Shown piece by piece: positions 42,247-49,829 of a stretch of DNA of 64,000 bases. Source of the DNA: Glycomyces tritici (GTDB lineage Bacteria; Actinomycetota; Actinomycetes; Mycobacteriales; Micromonosporaceae); contig NZ_JAUEMJ010000005.1 of the NCBI RefSeq assembly GCF_030403505.1, positions 199,494 to 263,493 of the forward strand. The letters are read 5' to 3'. Each line of letters begins with the position of its first letter. Within the stretch, counting starts at the first letter, position 1. The translations under genes and the position numbers were made by a program. The notes beneath the pieces are model-generated. The model did not search any database. It was not told the DNA's origin and saw only the letters and a list, made by a program, of their open reading frames with translations.

Positions 42247-43308
42247 TCAGTCGCGCAGGAGCGGCAGGAGCTGATCCCCTTGGCGCTTGATCTCCTGCAG
42301 GTACGGCGTGTCGGAGAGGACGAAGTGGCTGATGCCCAGCGCCTCGTACTTGCGCAGCGACTCGGCCACGTCCTCGGCCGACCCGACCAGCCACGTGGTG
42401 CCAGCGCCGCCGCCGCCCACCTTGCCAGGGGCGGTGTAGAGGTTGTCGTCGAGCACATCGCCGCGCGCGGCCAGGTCGAGGAGGCGGCGCTGGCCGGTGG
42501 CCTGGCGCCAGTCGTGGTCGGGGGCGGCCTTGGCGGCGTCGGCCATCTGCCGCACGCGCGCTTCGGCGTCGGCCCAGGCCTCTTCGGCGGTGTCGCGGAC
42601 GAGGGTGGTGACGCGCAGGCCGAACTCGAGCGGCGCGTGCTCGCGGCCGAGCGAGGCGCTGAGCTGCTTGAGCCGGTCGATGCGTTCGGCGACGCCGTCG
42701 AGCGGCTCGCCCCAGAACAGCTGCACGTCGGCCTCGGCGGCCGCGACCTGTTCGGCCGCTTCGGAGGCGCCGCCGAAATAGAGCGTCGGGTGGCGGCGCG
42801 CGCCGTCGGCGACCGGCTTCAGTTCGAGGCTGGAGTCGGTGACGCTGAAGTACTCGCCTTTGTAGGTGACGCGCTCCTCGGTCCACAGTCGGCGGGCGAT
42901 CTGGATGAACTCCTTGGTGCGGGCGTAGCGGTCCGCCTGCGCGCCTTCGGTGTCGCCGTAGGCTTCGACGCCGTCCTTGCCGGAGACGATGTTGACGAGG
43001 ACCCGGCCCCCGGTGAGGTGGTCGAGGGTGGCGGCTGCCGAGGCGAAGTTGGCGGGGCGCCAGTAGCCGGGGCGGATCGCGATGAGGGGTTTGAAACCGG
43101 TGGTCCGCGCGGCGAGCGCGGCGGCGACGGTGAAGGTGTCCGGCCGTCCCCAGCTGGTGCCCAGGAGCGCGCCGCCCCAGCCGTGCGCTTCGAGCGCTTC
43201 GGCGTGGGCGGTGAGGTGGTCGAGGCTGTTGTGGCCTTCGACGACGTCGTCGCCGCGGTGCCCGGGGTGGGCCTGATTGGGGATGTACCAGAGGTATCGG
43301 CTGCTCAT
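42247..43308 (-). CDS. LLM-class flavin-dependent monooxygenase (alkanesulfonate monooxygenase SsuD-like)
   Basis: A 353-residue FMNH2-dependent TIM-barrel enzyme. The SsuD-type features are GWGGALLGTSWGRPDTFTVAAALAARTTGFKPLIAIRPGYWRPANFASAAATLDHLTGGRVLVNIVSG and the TYKGEYFSVTDSSLELKPV loop, with GGASEAAEQVAAAEADVQLFWGEP. This group oxidises alkanesulfonates or related organosulfur to release sulfite. No flavin reductase or SsuABC transporter lies next to it. It is divergent from an aldo/keto reductase across about 140 bases that contain an AT-richer stretch. Confidence 0.85.
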   Translation of the reverse strand: MSSRYLWYIPNQAHPGHRGDDVVEGHNSLDHLTAHAEALEAHGWGGALLGTSWGRPDTFTVAAALAARTTGFKPLIAIRPGYWRPANFASAAATLDHLTGGRVLVNIVSGKDGVEAYGDTEGAQADRYARTKEFIQIARRLWTEERVTYKGEYFSVTDSSLELKPVADGARRHPTLYFGGASEAAEQVAAAEADVQLFWGEPLDGVAERIDRLKQLSASLGREHAPLEFGLRVTTLVRDTAEEAWADAEARVRQMADAAKAAPDHDWRQATGQRRLLDLAARGDVLDDNLYTAPGKVGGGGAGTTWLVGSAEDVAESLRKYEALGISHFVLSDTPYLQEIKRQGDQLLPLLRD

Positions 43309-43450
43309 GAGCGGGTCTCCAAGTCGGGGGCGGCAGTTCTTCGAGTTATCCTATCGATGTAGTATAGATTGCGTGAGGGCGGTGCCGCCGCCCCAGGCGC
43401 GGCCCACCCTCCGCCGTAGCCGCGCGAACCACACCTGAAAGGCTTCCCCC

Positions 43451-44479
43451 ATGGCACACGGAGCTTTCGAGACGACCTACGCCGCCGCCGGGGACCGGTA
43501 CGAGCGGCTGCCCTACCGGCGGGCCGGGCACTCCGGCCTCGACCTCCCCGCGCTCTCCCTCGGCCTGTGGCAGCGGTTCGGCACCGACCACCCCTACGAG
43601 ACGCAGCGCGCGATCATCTTGCGCGCCTTCGACCTCGGCATCGCCCACTTCGACAACGCCGACCGGTACGGGCCGCCCCACCGCGCCGCCCAGCAGGTCT
43701 TCGGGGAGGTCCTCGCCAAGGACCTCGCCCCGTACCGCGACGAGCTCGTCCTCACCACCAAGGCCGGCAACCCGATCGGCCCGAGCCCTTACCTCAAGGG
43801 CGGCTCCCGCAAGGCGCTCCTCGCCTCGCTCGACCACAGTCTGCGCGACCTCCGCACCGACTACGTGGACGTCTTCTACCACCACCGCCAGGACCCGACC
43901 ACGCCTCTGGAGGAGACCGTCGGCGCCCTCGCCGACGCCGTGCGGCAGGGCAAGGCGCTGTACGTGGGCCTCTCCAACTACGACCCCGAGCGGGCGCACA
44001 AGGCCGCCGTACTGCTGCGGCAGGCCGGCGTGCCGCTCCTGGTCCACCAGCCGCGCTACTCGATCTTCGACCGCAGCCCCGAACGGAACGGCCTGCTCGA
44101 CCTCGCCGCCGCGGACGGCTTCGGCCTGGTCGTCTACTCGCCGCTCGCGCAGGGCCTGCTCACCGACAAGTACCTCCACGGCATTCCGGCCGACGCCCGC
44201 GCCGCGAACAGCGCGTTCCTCTCTCCCGACGTCATCGACGACACCTACCGTAAGCGCGCCGCCGCGCTCGACGACCTTGCCCGCACGCGCGGCCAGTCGC
44301 TCGCGCAGCTCGCCCTCCAATGGGTGCTGCGCCGCCCCGAGGTCACCTCGGCGCTCATCGGCGCCAGCTCGGTCGCGCAACTGGAGCAGAACGCCGAGGC
44401 GCTGGACGCCGCGCCGCTGACCGAGGAGGAACTGGCGCTGATCGACGAGCACGGCGTGCACGGCACCGGGCTGCGCTGA
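43451..44479 (+). CDS. Aldo/keto reductase (YghZ-like, glyceraldehyde 3-phosphate reductase group)
   Basis: A 342-residue TIM-barrel NADPH-dependent reductase. The catalytic Tyr is in DNADRYGPP, the Lys in VLTTKAG and the His in YVDVFYHHRQD. The C-terminal cofactor segment is SALIGASSVAQLEQNAEAL. The YRRAGHSGLDLPALSLGLW start and the Gln-containing HHRQDPTTPLEET loop match the YghZ/Mgr branch, which reduces L-glyceraldehyde 3-phosphate and related aldehydes. GAAAGG precedes ATG. The gene ends 72 bases before the DUF1684 gene and probably shares its transcript. Confidence 0.85.
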   Translation: MAHGAFETTYAAAGDRYERLPYRRAGHSGLDLPALSLGLWQRFGTDHPYETQRAIILRAFDLGIAHFDNADRYGPPHRAAQQVFGEVLAKDLAPYRDELVLTTKAGNPIGPSPYLKGGSRKALLASLDHSLRDLRTDYVDVFYHHRQDPTTPLEETVGALADAVRQGKALYVGLSNYDPERAHKAAVLLRQAGVPLLVHQPRYSIFDRSPERNGLLDLAAADGFGLVVYSPLAQGLLTDKYLHGIPADARAANSAFLSPDVIDDTYRKRAAALDDLARTRGQSLAQLALQWVLRRPEVTSALIGASSVAQLEQNAEALDAAPLTEEELALIDEHGVHGTGLR

Positions 44480-44551
44480 TGACCGGCGCCCATGGTCGAG
44501 GCGGCGCTCCGGCACCGTCCACCTCGGACCCGATCGACGGGAGGACCGGCG

Positions 44552-45348
44552 ATGACCGCTACCCGCGTTGACGACTTCACGCGCGGCTGGACCGCATGGC
44601 GCCGCCTCCGGGAGGCCGAGCTGACCGAGCCGCACGGGTGGCTCAGCCTGACCGCGTTCCATTGGCTGCGTGAGACCCCCGCGCAGCTGCCCGGTCTGCC
44701 CGGGCTCTGGAGCGGCGGCGACGAGGCCCGGCTGACCGCGATCGCCGCGGACGGGCTGCGCTTCGAGGGCCGCGCGGTCGACGGCGTGCTCACCTTCGAC
44801 CTGGAGAAGGCCGGCGCTCCGGCCTGGGTCGAGCGGGGCCGCCGCCGGATCGAGGTGGCCCTGCGCGGCGGGCGCTTCGCCGCGCGGGTGCGCGATCCCG
44901 GGGCCCCACCAGGACCGGGTTCAACGGCGTCCCGTGCTACCGGCCCGATCCCGACTGGATGGTGCCGGGCCGGTACCTCGCCTTCGACGAACCGCTCGAC
45001 GCCGTGGTCGGATCGGCCCGCGGCGACCTCGCCCACGCGCTCCGCCTCACCGGCGAGATCGACTTCACCGTGGCCGGGCGGCGCCAGTCGCTGCTGGCCT
45101 CCGCCGCCGAGGACGGCCGCCTGAGCGTGCTCTTCTCCGACCGGACCAACGGGGACACGACCGCGGCCTGGCGGTCCCTGTCCGTCGCGCCGCCGTCCGG
45201 GGACGGTGCGGTCGTCCTCGATTTCAACCGCGCCCAGAACCTGCCCTGCGCCTTCACCGAGTTCGGGACCTGCCCGAAGCCGGTGGACGCGAACGCCTTG
45301 AGCGTCGCGGTGACGGCGGGGGAGCAGCGGCCGCAACGGCCGCACTGA
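44552..45348 (+). pseudogene. DUF1684-family protein with a one-base frameshift
   Basis: The 5' part reads TRGWTAWRRLREAELTEPHGWLSLTAFHWL in one frame up to about 44905. The 3' part continues in another frame as RTGFNGVPCYRPDPDWMVPGRYLAFDEP and ends AFTEFGTCPKP near 45348. Together they give a full DUF1684-type protein of about 265 residues if one base is restored in the run GGGGCCCCACC (about 44899-44910). DUF1684 proteins are cytoplasmic and uncharacterised; the ADPxWxV-like FNGVPCYRPDPDW and the late LDFNRAQNLPCAFTEF are conserved. It may be an intact gene damaged by a sequencing error in the C run, or a recent natural frameshift. ATG 44552 follows GGGAGGA. Confidence 0.8.
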
Positions 45349-45350
45349 CG

Positions 45351-45384
45351 CCCCGGGCCGGGAACTCGCAGCCCCGGCCCGGGG
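45351..45384. terminator. 12-bp perfect hairpin after the DUF1684 gene
   Basis: Bases 45351-45362 pair with 45373-45384 around a 10-base loop, three bases after the DUF1684 stop. It marks the end of that transcript before the second sugar operon. Confidence 0.8.
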
Positions 45385-45421
45385 TCCCACCATCCCCCGG
45401 GGCGGCCTGCTCGCCACATCT

Positions 45422-45433
45422 GTGAGCGCTAAC
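45422..45433. promoter_or_regulatory. Upstream LacI-type operator
   Basis: GTGAGCGCTAAC, a near-palindrome with central CGCG-type symmetry (one mismatched pair). It is identical to a second copy 159 bases downstream, so the two can be bound by one LacI tetramer or two dimers with DNA looping. Confidence 0.7.
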
Positions 45434-45564
45434 GGAATTTCTGCAATGCATCCGCTACCGAGCCTCCTCACGAATTGCGGTCGTGAACTCGTGGTCCAGC
45501 AAGCGATGCGTGCCTGCGGGAACGCTTCCATGACATCGATACTTGGAAATATGGAACATCGACC

Positions 45565-45594
45565 TTGACGTGTCGCGACCGTGAGCGCTAACAT
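45565..45594 (+). promoter_or_regulatory. Promoter with overlapping LacI-type operator for the second sugar operon
   Basis: TTGACG (45565-45570), an 18-base spacer and TAACAT (45589-45594) form a plausible promoter. The operator GTGAGCGCTAAC (45581-45592) covers its -10 region. The first gene starts at 45634. The 285-base gap before that gene holds nothing else recognised. Confidence 0.7.
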
Positions 45595-45633
45595 TTCCTC
45601 GCATCCCGACCCCTACGTCCCGAGCCAGGTGTT

Positions 45634-46569
45634 ATGCAGACCCTTCTCGACACCGAGCCGCGCTCCGAGCCCGCGAGCGCGCCCCGAAAGACCCGGAGGT
45701 CACGCGCGGCCTTCGAGGCCTACGCGATGCTCGCGCCGAGCATCCTCGGCTTCGCCGTGTTCCTCATCGCGCCGATCGTGGTCGTCGTCGTCCTGAGCTT
45801 CTTCGAGTGGAACCTCCTGTCCGACCCCGAGTTCATCGGCCTCGAGAACTACCGCGAGCTGGCGGGGGACGAGCGGGCGCTCAAGTCGATCGGCAACACC
45901 TTCTACTACGTGCTCCTCAACATCCCCGCCCAGACCGTGCTGGCCCTGCTCCTCGCGCTGGCGCTCAACGCGAAGATCAAGGCCCGCAACACCTTCCGCG
46001 TGCTCTACGTGCTGCCGTGGATGGCGATGCCGGTGGCGCTCGGCGTGATCTGGCGGTGGGTCTTCGACCCGCAGTACGGGGCCCTGAACCGCTTCCTCGG
46101 CCTGTTCGGCGTCGACGGCGCGGCCTGGCTCACCGACTCCACCTGGGCCATGCCCGTCATCGCATCGGTGAACGTCTGGCAGTTCACCGGCTACACGATG
46201 CTGTTCTTCCTGGCAGGGCTGCAGGCGATCCCCGCGCAGCTCTACGAAGCGGCCGATGTGGACGGCGCCTCGCCGCTGTACCGGTTCTTCAAGATCACGC
46301 TGCCGCTGCTGCGCCCGGCGATGCTGTTCGTGCTCATCACCAGCGTGATCGGCTCGTTCCAGGTCTTCGACACCATCCACGTGATGACCGCCGGCGGCCC
46401 GGCCGGGTCCACCGCGACGCTGAACTACCAGATCTACCTGGAGTCGTTCACCCAGCGCAACGCCGGGTACGCGTCCATGCTCGCGGTGGTCCTGTTCGCG
46501 ATCATCGCCCTCATCACCCTCGCGCAGGCCGCGCTCTTCCGCAAGCGCACCACCTACGACTTCAGTTAG
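45634..46569 (+). CDS. Sugar ABC transporter permease (MalF type)
   Basis: A 311-residue membrane protein with six predicted helices (first: AYAMLAPSILGFAVFLIAPIVVVVVLSFF). The cytoplasmic ATPase-docking loop is EAADVDGASPLYRFFKITLPLL. It opens the second sugar operon behind the LacI-controlled promoter. As with the first sugar importer, no ATPase gene is present, so a shared ATPase elsewhere is expected. The ATG is preceded by a weak AGGTG. Its 3' end is 10 bases before the second permease. Confidence 0.9.
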   Translation: MQTLLDTEPRSEPASAPRKTRRSRAAFEAYAMLAPSILGFAVFLIAPIVVVVVLSFFEWNLLSDPEFIGLENYRELAGDERALKSIGNTFYYVLLNIPAQTVLALLLALALNAKIKARNTFRVLYVLPWMAMPVALGVIWRWVFDPQYGALNRFLGLFGVDGAAWLTDSTWAMPVIASVNVWQFTGYTMLFFLAGLQAIPAQLYEAADVDGASPLYRFFKITLPLLRPAMLFVLITSVIGSFQVFDTIHVMTAGGPAGSTATLNYQIYLESFTQRNAGYASMLAVVLFAIIALITLAQAALFRKRTTYDFS

Positions 46570-46579
46570 GGGCCCACCG

Positions 46580-47395
46580 ATGAAGAAGCTCCCGCTCTAC
46601 CTGGTGCTCATCGCCGGCGCGCTGGTCTCGGTCGGCCCGTACCTGCTGACGCTGAACGCCGCGTTCAAGTCCAAACAGGAGATCCTCACCTCCGAGCCGT
46701 GGGCCCTTCCGGCCGACCCGATCCTCTCCAACTTCGGAGAGGTCTGGAGCCGGTACGACTTCGCGACGTTCGTCGTCAACTCCGTGATCGTGGCCGTGGC
46801 GGTCACCGTCGGCCAGCTCGTGTTCTCCACCCTCGCCGCGTACGCCTTCGCCCGGCTCGACTTCCCCGGCCGCGACCAGCTGTTCTGGGCCTACATCGCG
46901 ACCCTGATGGTGCCCCAGATCGTGACCCTGGTGCCCACCTTCATCATCGTGCGCGAGCTCGGCCTGGTCGACACCCACGTGGGCCTGATCCTCCCGTTCG
47001 TGTTCGGGTTCCTCATGCCCTACGGGGTGTTCCTGGTGCGCCAGTACTTCAAGACCATCCCCGCCTCCATCGAGGACGCGGCCCGCATCGACGGGGCCGG
47101 GACCTTCACGATCCTGTGGCGCGTCATGGTCCCCATGGCCAAGCCCATCCTCGGCACGCTCGCGATCATCAGCTTCGTCAACACCTGGAACAACCTGCTG
47201 TGGCCGCTCATCATCACGCACTCGGAGTCCACCAGGGTCATCACGCGCGGCATCGCGCAGATGCAGTCCCAGTTCAACCAGGAGTACCACCTCATCCTGG
47301 CCGCCTCCACCATGGCGCTCCTCCCGCTGGTCGCCGTCTTCCTGGTCTTCCAGCGCCACATCGTCCGCTCCATCGCCCTCAGCGGCATGAAGTGA
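46580..47395 (+). CDS. Sugar ABC transporter permease (MalG type)
   Basis: A 271-residue partner permease with six predicted helices, beginning LYLVLIAGALVSVGPYLLTLNAAFKSKQEIL. The docking loop is EDAARIDGAGTFTILWRVMVPMAKP. Ends with the FQRHIVRSIALSGMK C-terminus seen in MalG-type permeases of this branch. Gene order here is permease-permease-lipoprotein, unlike the first sugar operon where the lipoprotein comes first. Confidence 0.9.
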   Translation: MKKLPLYLVLIAGALVSVGPYLLTLNAAFKSKQEILTSEPWALPADPILSNFGEVWSRYDFATFVVNSVIVAVAVTVGQLVFSTLAAYAFARLDFPGRDQLFWAYIATLMVPQIVTLVPTFIIVRELGLVDTHVGLILPFVFGFLMPYGVFLVRQYFKTIPASIEDAARIDGAGTFTILWRVMVPMAKPILGTLAIISFVNTWNNLLWPLIITHSESTRVITRGIAQMQSQFNQEYHLILAASTMALLPLVAVFLVFQRHIVRSIALSGMK

Positions 47396-47436
47396 AGTGA
47401 CGCCTCCACCTCTCAACCACATGAAAGGCAAACGGC

Positions 47437-48759
47437 ATGAACAAGACGCGCACGGCGGCCCTCGCCGCCCTCGCGCTCGCCCTCCCCGCCGCACTCGCCG
47501 CCTGCAGCGGCGACGACGACGGACCGGTGACGCTGCGATACGCCTTCTGGGACGACAACCAGCGGCCCGCGCTCGAAGCGATGATCAAGGCCTTCAACGA
47601 GGACCACCCCGAGATCGAAGTCGAACTCGAGCAGAACCCCTGGGAGGACTACTGGGCCGGGCTCGACAGCCGGTTCGCGGCCGAAGAGGCCCCGGACGTG
47701 TTCTGGAACCACGTCTCCCGCTTCCCCACTTACGCCGCCAACGGCGTCCTCCTGCCCATCACCGACGACATCGAAGACGACGGCGTCGACCCCTCGATCT
47801 ACCCCGAGGACCTCTACGACTCCTGGCAGTACGAAGGCGACCAGTACGGCCTCCCGAAGGACTGGGACTCCATCGCCCTCGTCTACCGGCTCGACGCCCT
47901 CGAAGCCGCCGGCATCGACCCCGCCACCGTGAACGACCTCGAATGGAACCCCGTCGACGGCGGCACCTACGTCGAGTTCCTGCAGAAGCTCACCGTCGAC
48001 GCCGACGGCAACAACGCGCTGAGCCCCGACTTCGACCCCGAGAACGTCGTCCAGTACGGCACCGCGATGTCCTCCAACACCGGCCAGACCGACTGGTGGA
48101 ACTACGCGGTCCAGAACGGCTGCTCCCTCCAGACCGAGCCCTGGGGCGCGTACGCCATCGACGCCCCCGAATGCGTCGAGGCCATCCAGTTCACCGCCGA
48201 CCTCTACAACAAGTGGCACGTCGCCGTGCCCGCCGAATCCACCAACCAGCCCAACGGCGGCGTCCCCGGCGACTACGTCGTCCCCGGCCAGGCCGCCACC
48301 ACCCTCGACGGCTCCTGGATGCTCAGCTTCTACCGCGACGGCCTCGAGCCCGGCTCATGGGCCGTCGCCGACAACCCGTCCGGCCCCGTCGGCTCCGGCA
48401 CCGTCATCAACGGCCTCTCCAACGCCATCTACGCCGGCACCGACCACCCCGACGAGGCCTGGGAACTCGTCAAGTTCCTCGGCTCCGAAGAGGCCCAGTC
48501 CATCGCCACCGGCATGGGCTCGGTCTGGCCGGGCGTCAGCTCCCTCAACCAGGGCTTCGCCGACTACTGGGCCGGCGAGGGCATCGACGTCACCGGCTTC
48601 CAGACCGCCGCCGAAGGCACCACCACCGGCTACCCCCTCTCCATGAACGACGCCGCCTTCGGCACCGCCGCGATGGACGAGTTCAATCAGGTCTGGCTGG
48701 GGCAGAAAGACGCCCAGGAAGCGGCCGAGGCGGTCGTCGCGATCGCCAACGCCGAGTAG
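47437..48759 (+). CDS. Sugar ABC transporter substrate-binding lipoprotein
   Basis: A 440-residue solute-binding lipoprotein. The signal peptide (TRTAALAALALALPAALAA) ends in the lipobox LAAC, giving a lipid-modified Cys. The two-lobed binding domain starts LRYAFWDDNQRPALEAMIKAFNEDHPEIEVELEQNPWEDYW, typical of CUT1 sugar receptors. GAAAGG precedes ATG. It lies between the permeases and the LacI gene in the same operon. Downstream alpha-galactosidase makes a galactosyl-oligosaccharide (melibiose/raffinose-like or galactomannan-derived) the likely cargo. Confidence 0.9.
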   Translation: MNKTRTAALAALALALPAALAACSGDDDGPVTLRYAFWDDNQRPALEAMIKAFNEDHPEIEVELEQNPWEDYWAGLDSRFAAEEAPDVFWNHVSRFPTYAANGVLLPITDDIEDDGVDPSIYPEDLYDSWQYEGDQYGLPKDWDSIALVYRLDALEAAGIDPATVNDLEWNPVDGGTYVEFLQKLTVDADGNNALSPDFDPENVVQYGTAMSSNTGQTDWWNYAVQNGCSLQTEPWGAYAIDAPECVEAIQFTADLYNKWHVAVPAESTNQPNGGVPGDYVVPGQAATTLDGSWMLSFYRDGLEPGSWAVADNPSGPVGSGTVINGLSNAIYAGTDHPDEAWELVKFLGSEEAQSIATGMGSVWPGVSSLNQGFADYWAGEGIDVTGFQTAAEGTTTGYPLSMNDAAFGTAAMDEFNQVWLGQKDAQEAAEAVVAIANAE

Positions 48760-48789
48760 CCGCACCCGAGCAGAGAGGCCACCGACAGC

Positions 48790-49809
48790 ATGAGCGCCGC
48801 CGGACCCAGACCCGCGAGCATCTTCGACGTCGCGAAGCGGGCGGGGGTGTCGCACCAGACCGTCTCGCGCGTCATCAACGACGCCCCGATGGTCGCCGAC
48901 ACCACCAGGGCCAGGGTCAAAGCCGCGATCGCCGACCTGGGCTACCGGCCCAACCGGTCGGCCCGCACCCTCGCCGGCGGCGCCGTGCGGTCGGTCACCG
49001 TCCTCACCACCGACACCTCCCTGTACGGCACCGCCGAGACCCTCCGCGGCATCGAGGACGCCGCCCGGGACGCCGGCTTCTCCGTGCTCATCTCCGTCAT
49101 GGACCCCGACCGGGCCTACAGCGAGGCGGACGTCCTCGAACGCCTCCCGCACGACGGCGCACCCGCCATCGTCATCGCCCACGACGAGGTCACCGCCGGC
49201 GCCATGCAGGCACTCCGCGAACGCCAGCCGGGCGCGCTCGTCGCCACCGGCGGCGAGCACCTCGTCGCCGAGCACGACTCGGCCGACTGGCGCGTGTTCC
49301 TCGACGACCGCACCGTCGCCGCGCGCGCCACTCGCTACCTCCTCTCCATGGGCCACAAGCAGGTCCACTACCTCGCGATCCCATCGAAGGCCAGCCGCCA
49401 GACCGGCTGGTCCGACGCGCTGGCCGACGCCGGGATCACCCCGCCCGAGGTCGTGCACTCGGGCTGGTCCGTCGGGGCCGCCGCCGAAGCCGCGGCCGCC
49501 CTCGTCGCCGACCCGTCCGTGACCGCGATCCTCTGCGGCAACGACGACCTCGCCTTCGGGGTCCTCCACGCCGCGCACCGCGCGGGCCGCAGCGTCCCCG
49601 GCGACCTCAGCGTCATCGGCTTCGACGACTCGCCGCTCGCCGCCTACCACGTCCCTCCTCTAACCACAGTGGACCTCGACTTCCGCGGCGTCGGCCGCGG
49701 CGCCTTCGAACTCCTGCGACACAAGCTCGAAGGCGGCTCCGATCCCCGACCCTCCTGGCGGTCCCCGGAACTCGTAGTGCGAGAGACCTCGGGCCCACCG
49801 CGTCAATGA
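48790..49809 (+). CDS. LacI-family transcriptional regulator of the second sugar operon
   Basis: A 339-residue repressor. The DNA-binding part is SIFDVAKRAGVSHQTVSRVINDAPMVADTTRARVKAAIADLGYRPNRSARTLAGG; the rest is a sugar-binding periplasmic-like domain ending DLSVIGFDDSPLAAYHVPPLTTVDLDFRGVGRGAFELL. It sits inside the operon after the binding lipoprotein and before two glycosidases. The paired GTGAGCGCTAAC sites upstream of the first permease are the presumed targets. Its start follows GAGAGGCC. One CCACAGTGG site lies near its end (49664-49672). Confidence 0.9.
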   Translation: MSAAGPRPASIFDVAKRAGVSHQTVSRVINDAPMVADTTRARVKAAIADLGYRPNRSARTLAGGAVRSVTVLTTDTSLYGTAETLRGIEDAARDAGFSVLISVMDPDRAYSEADVLERLPHDGAPAIVIAHDEVTAGAMQALRERQPGALVATGGEHLVAEHDSADWRVFLDDRTVAARATRYLLSMGHKQVHYLAIPSKASRQTGWSDALADAGITPPEVVHSGWSVGAAAEAAAALVADPSVTAILCGNDDLAFGVLHAAHRAGRSVPGDLSVIGFDDSPLAAYHVPPLTTVDLDFRGVGRGAFELLRHKLEGGSDPRPSWRSPELVVRETSGPPRQ

Positions 49810-49829
49810 CGACAACTGAAAGGGCAGCA

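Noticed and set aside
43309..43450. AT-richer palindromic-looking stretch around CTATCGATGTAGTATAG
   Set aside because: Symmetry is short and imperfect; it may only be a promoter region and is not strong enough to call an operator.
47397..49829. In-frame extension of the secreted hydrolase far upstream
   Set aside because: The upstream part is a shadow of the lipoprotein and LacI genes; a normal start with ribosome site and signal peptide is at 49830.
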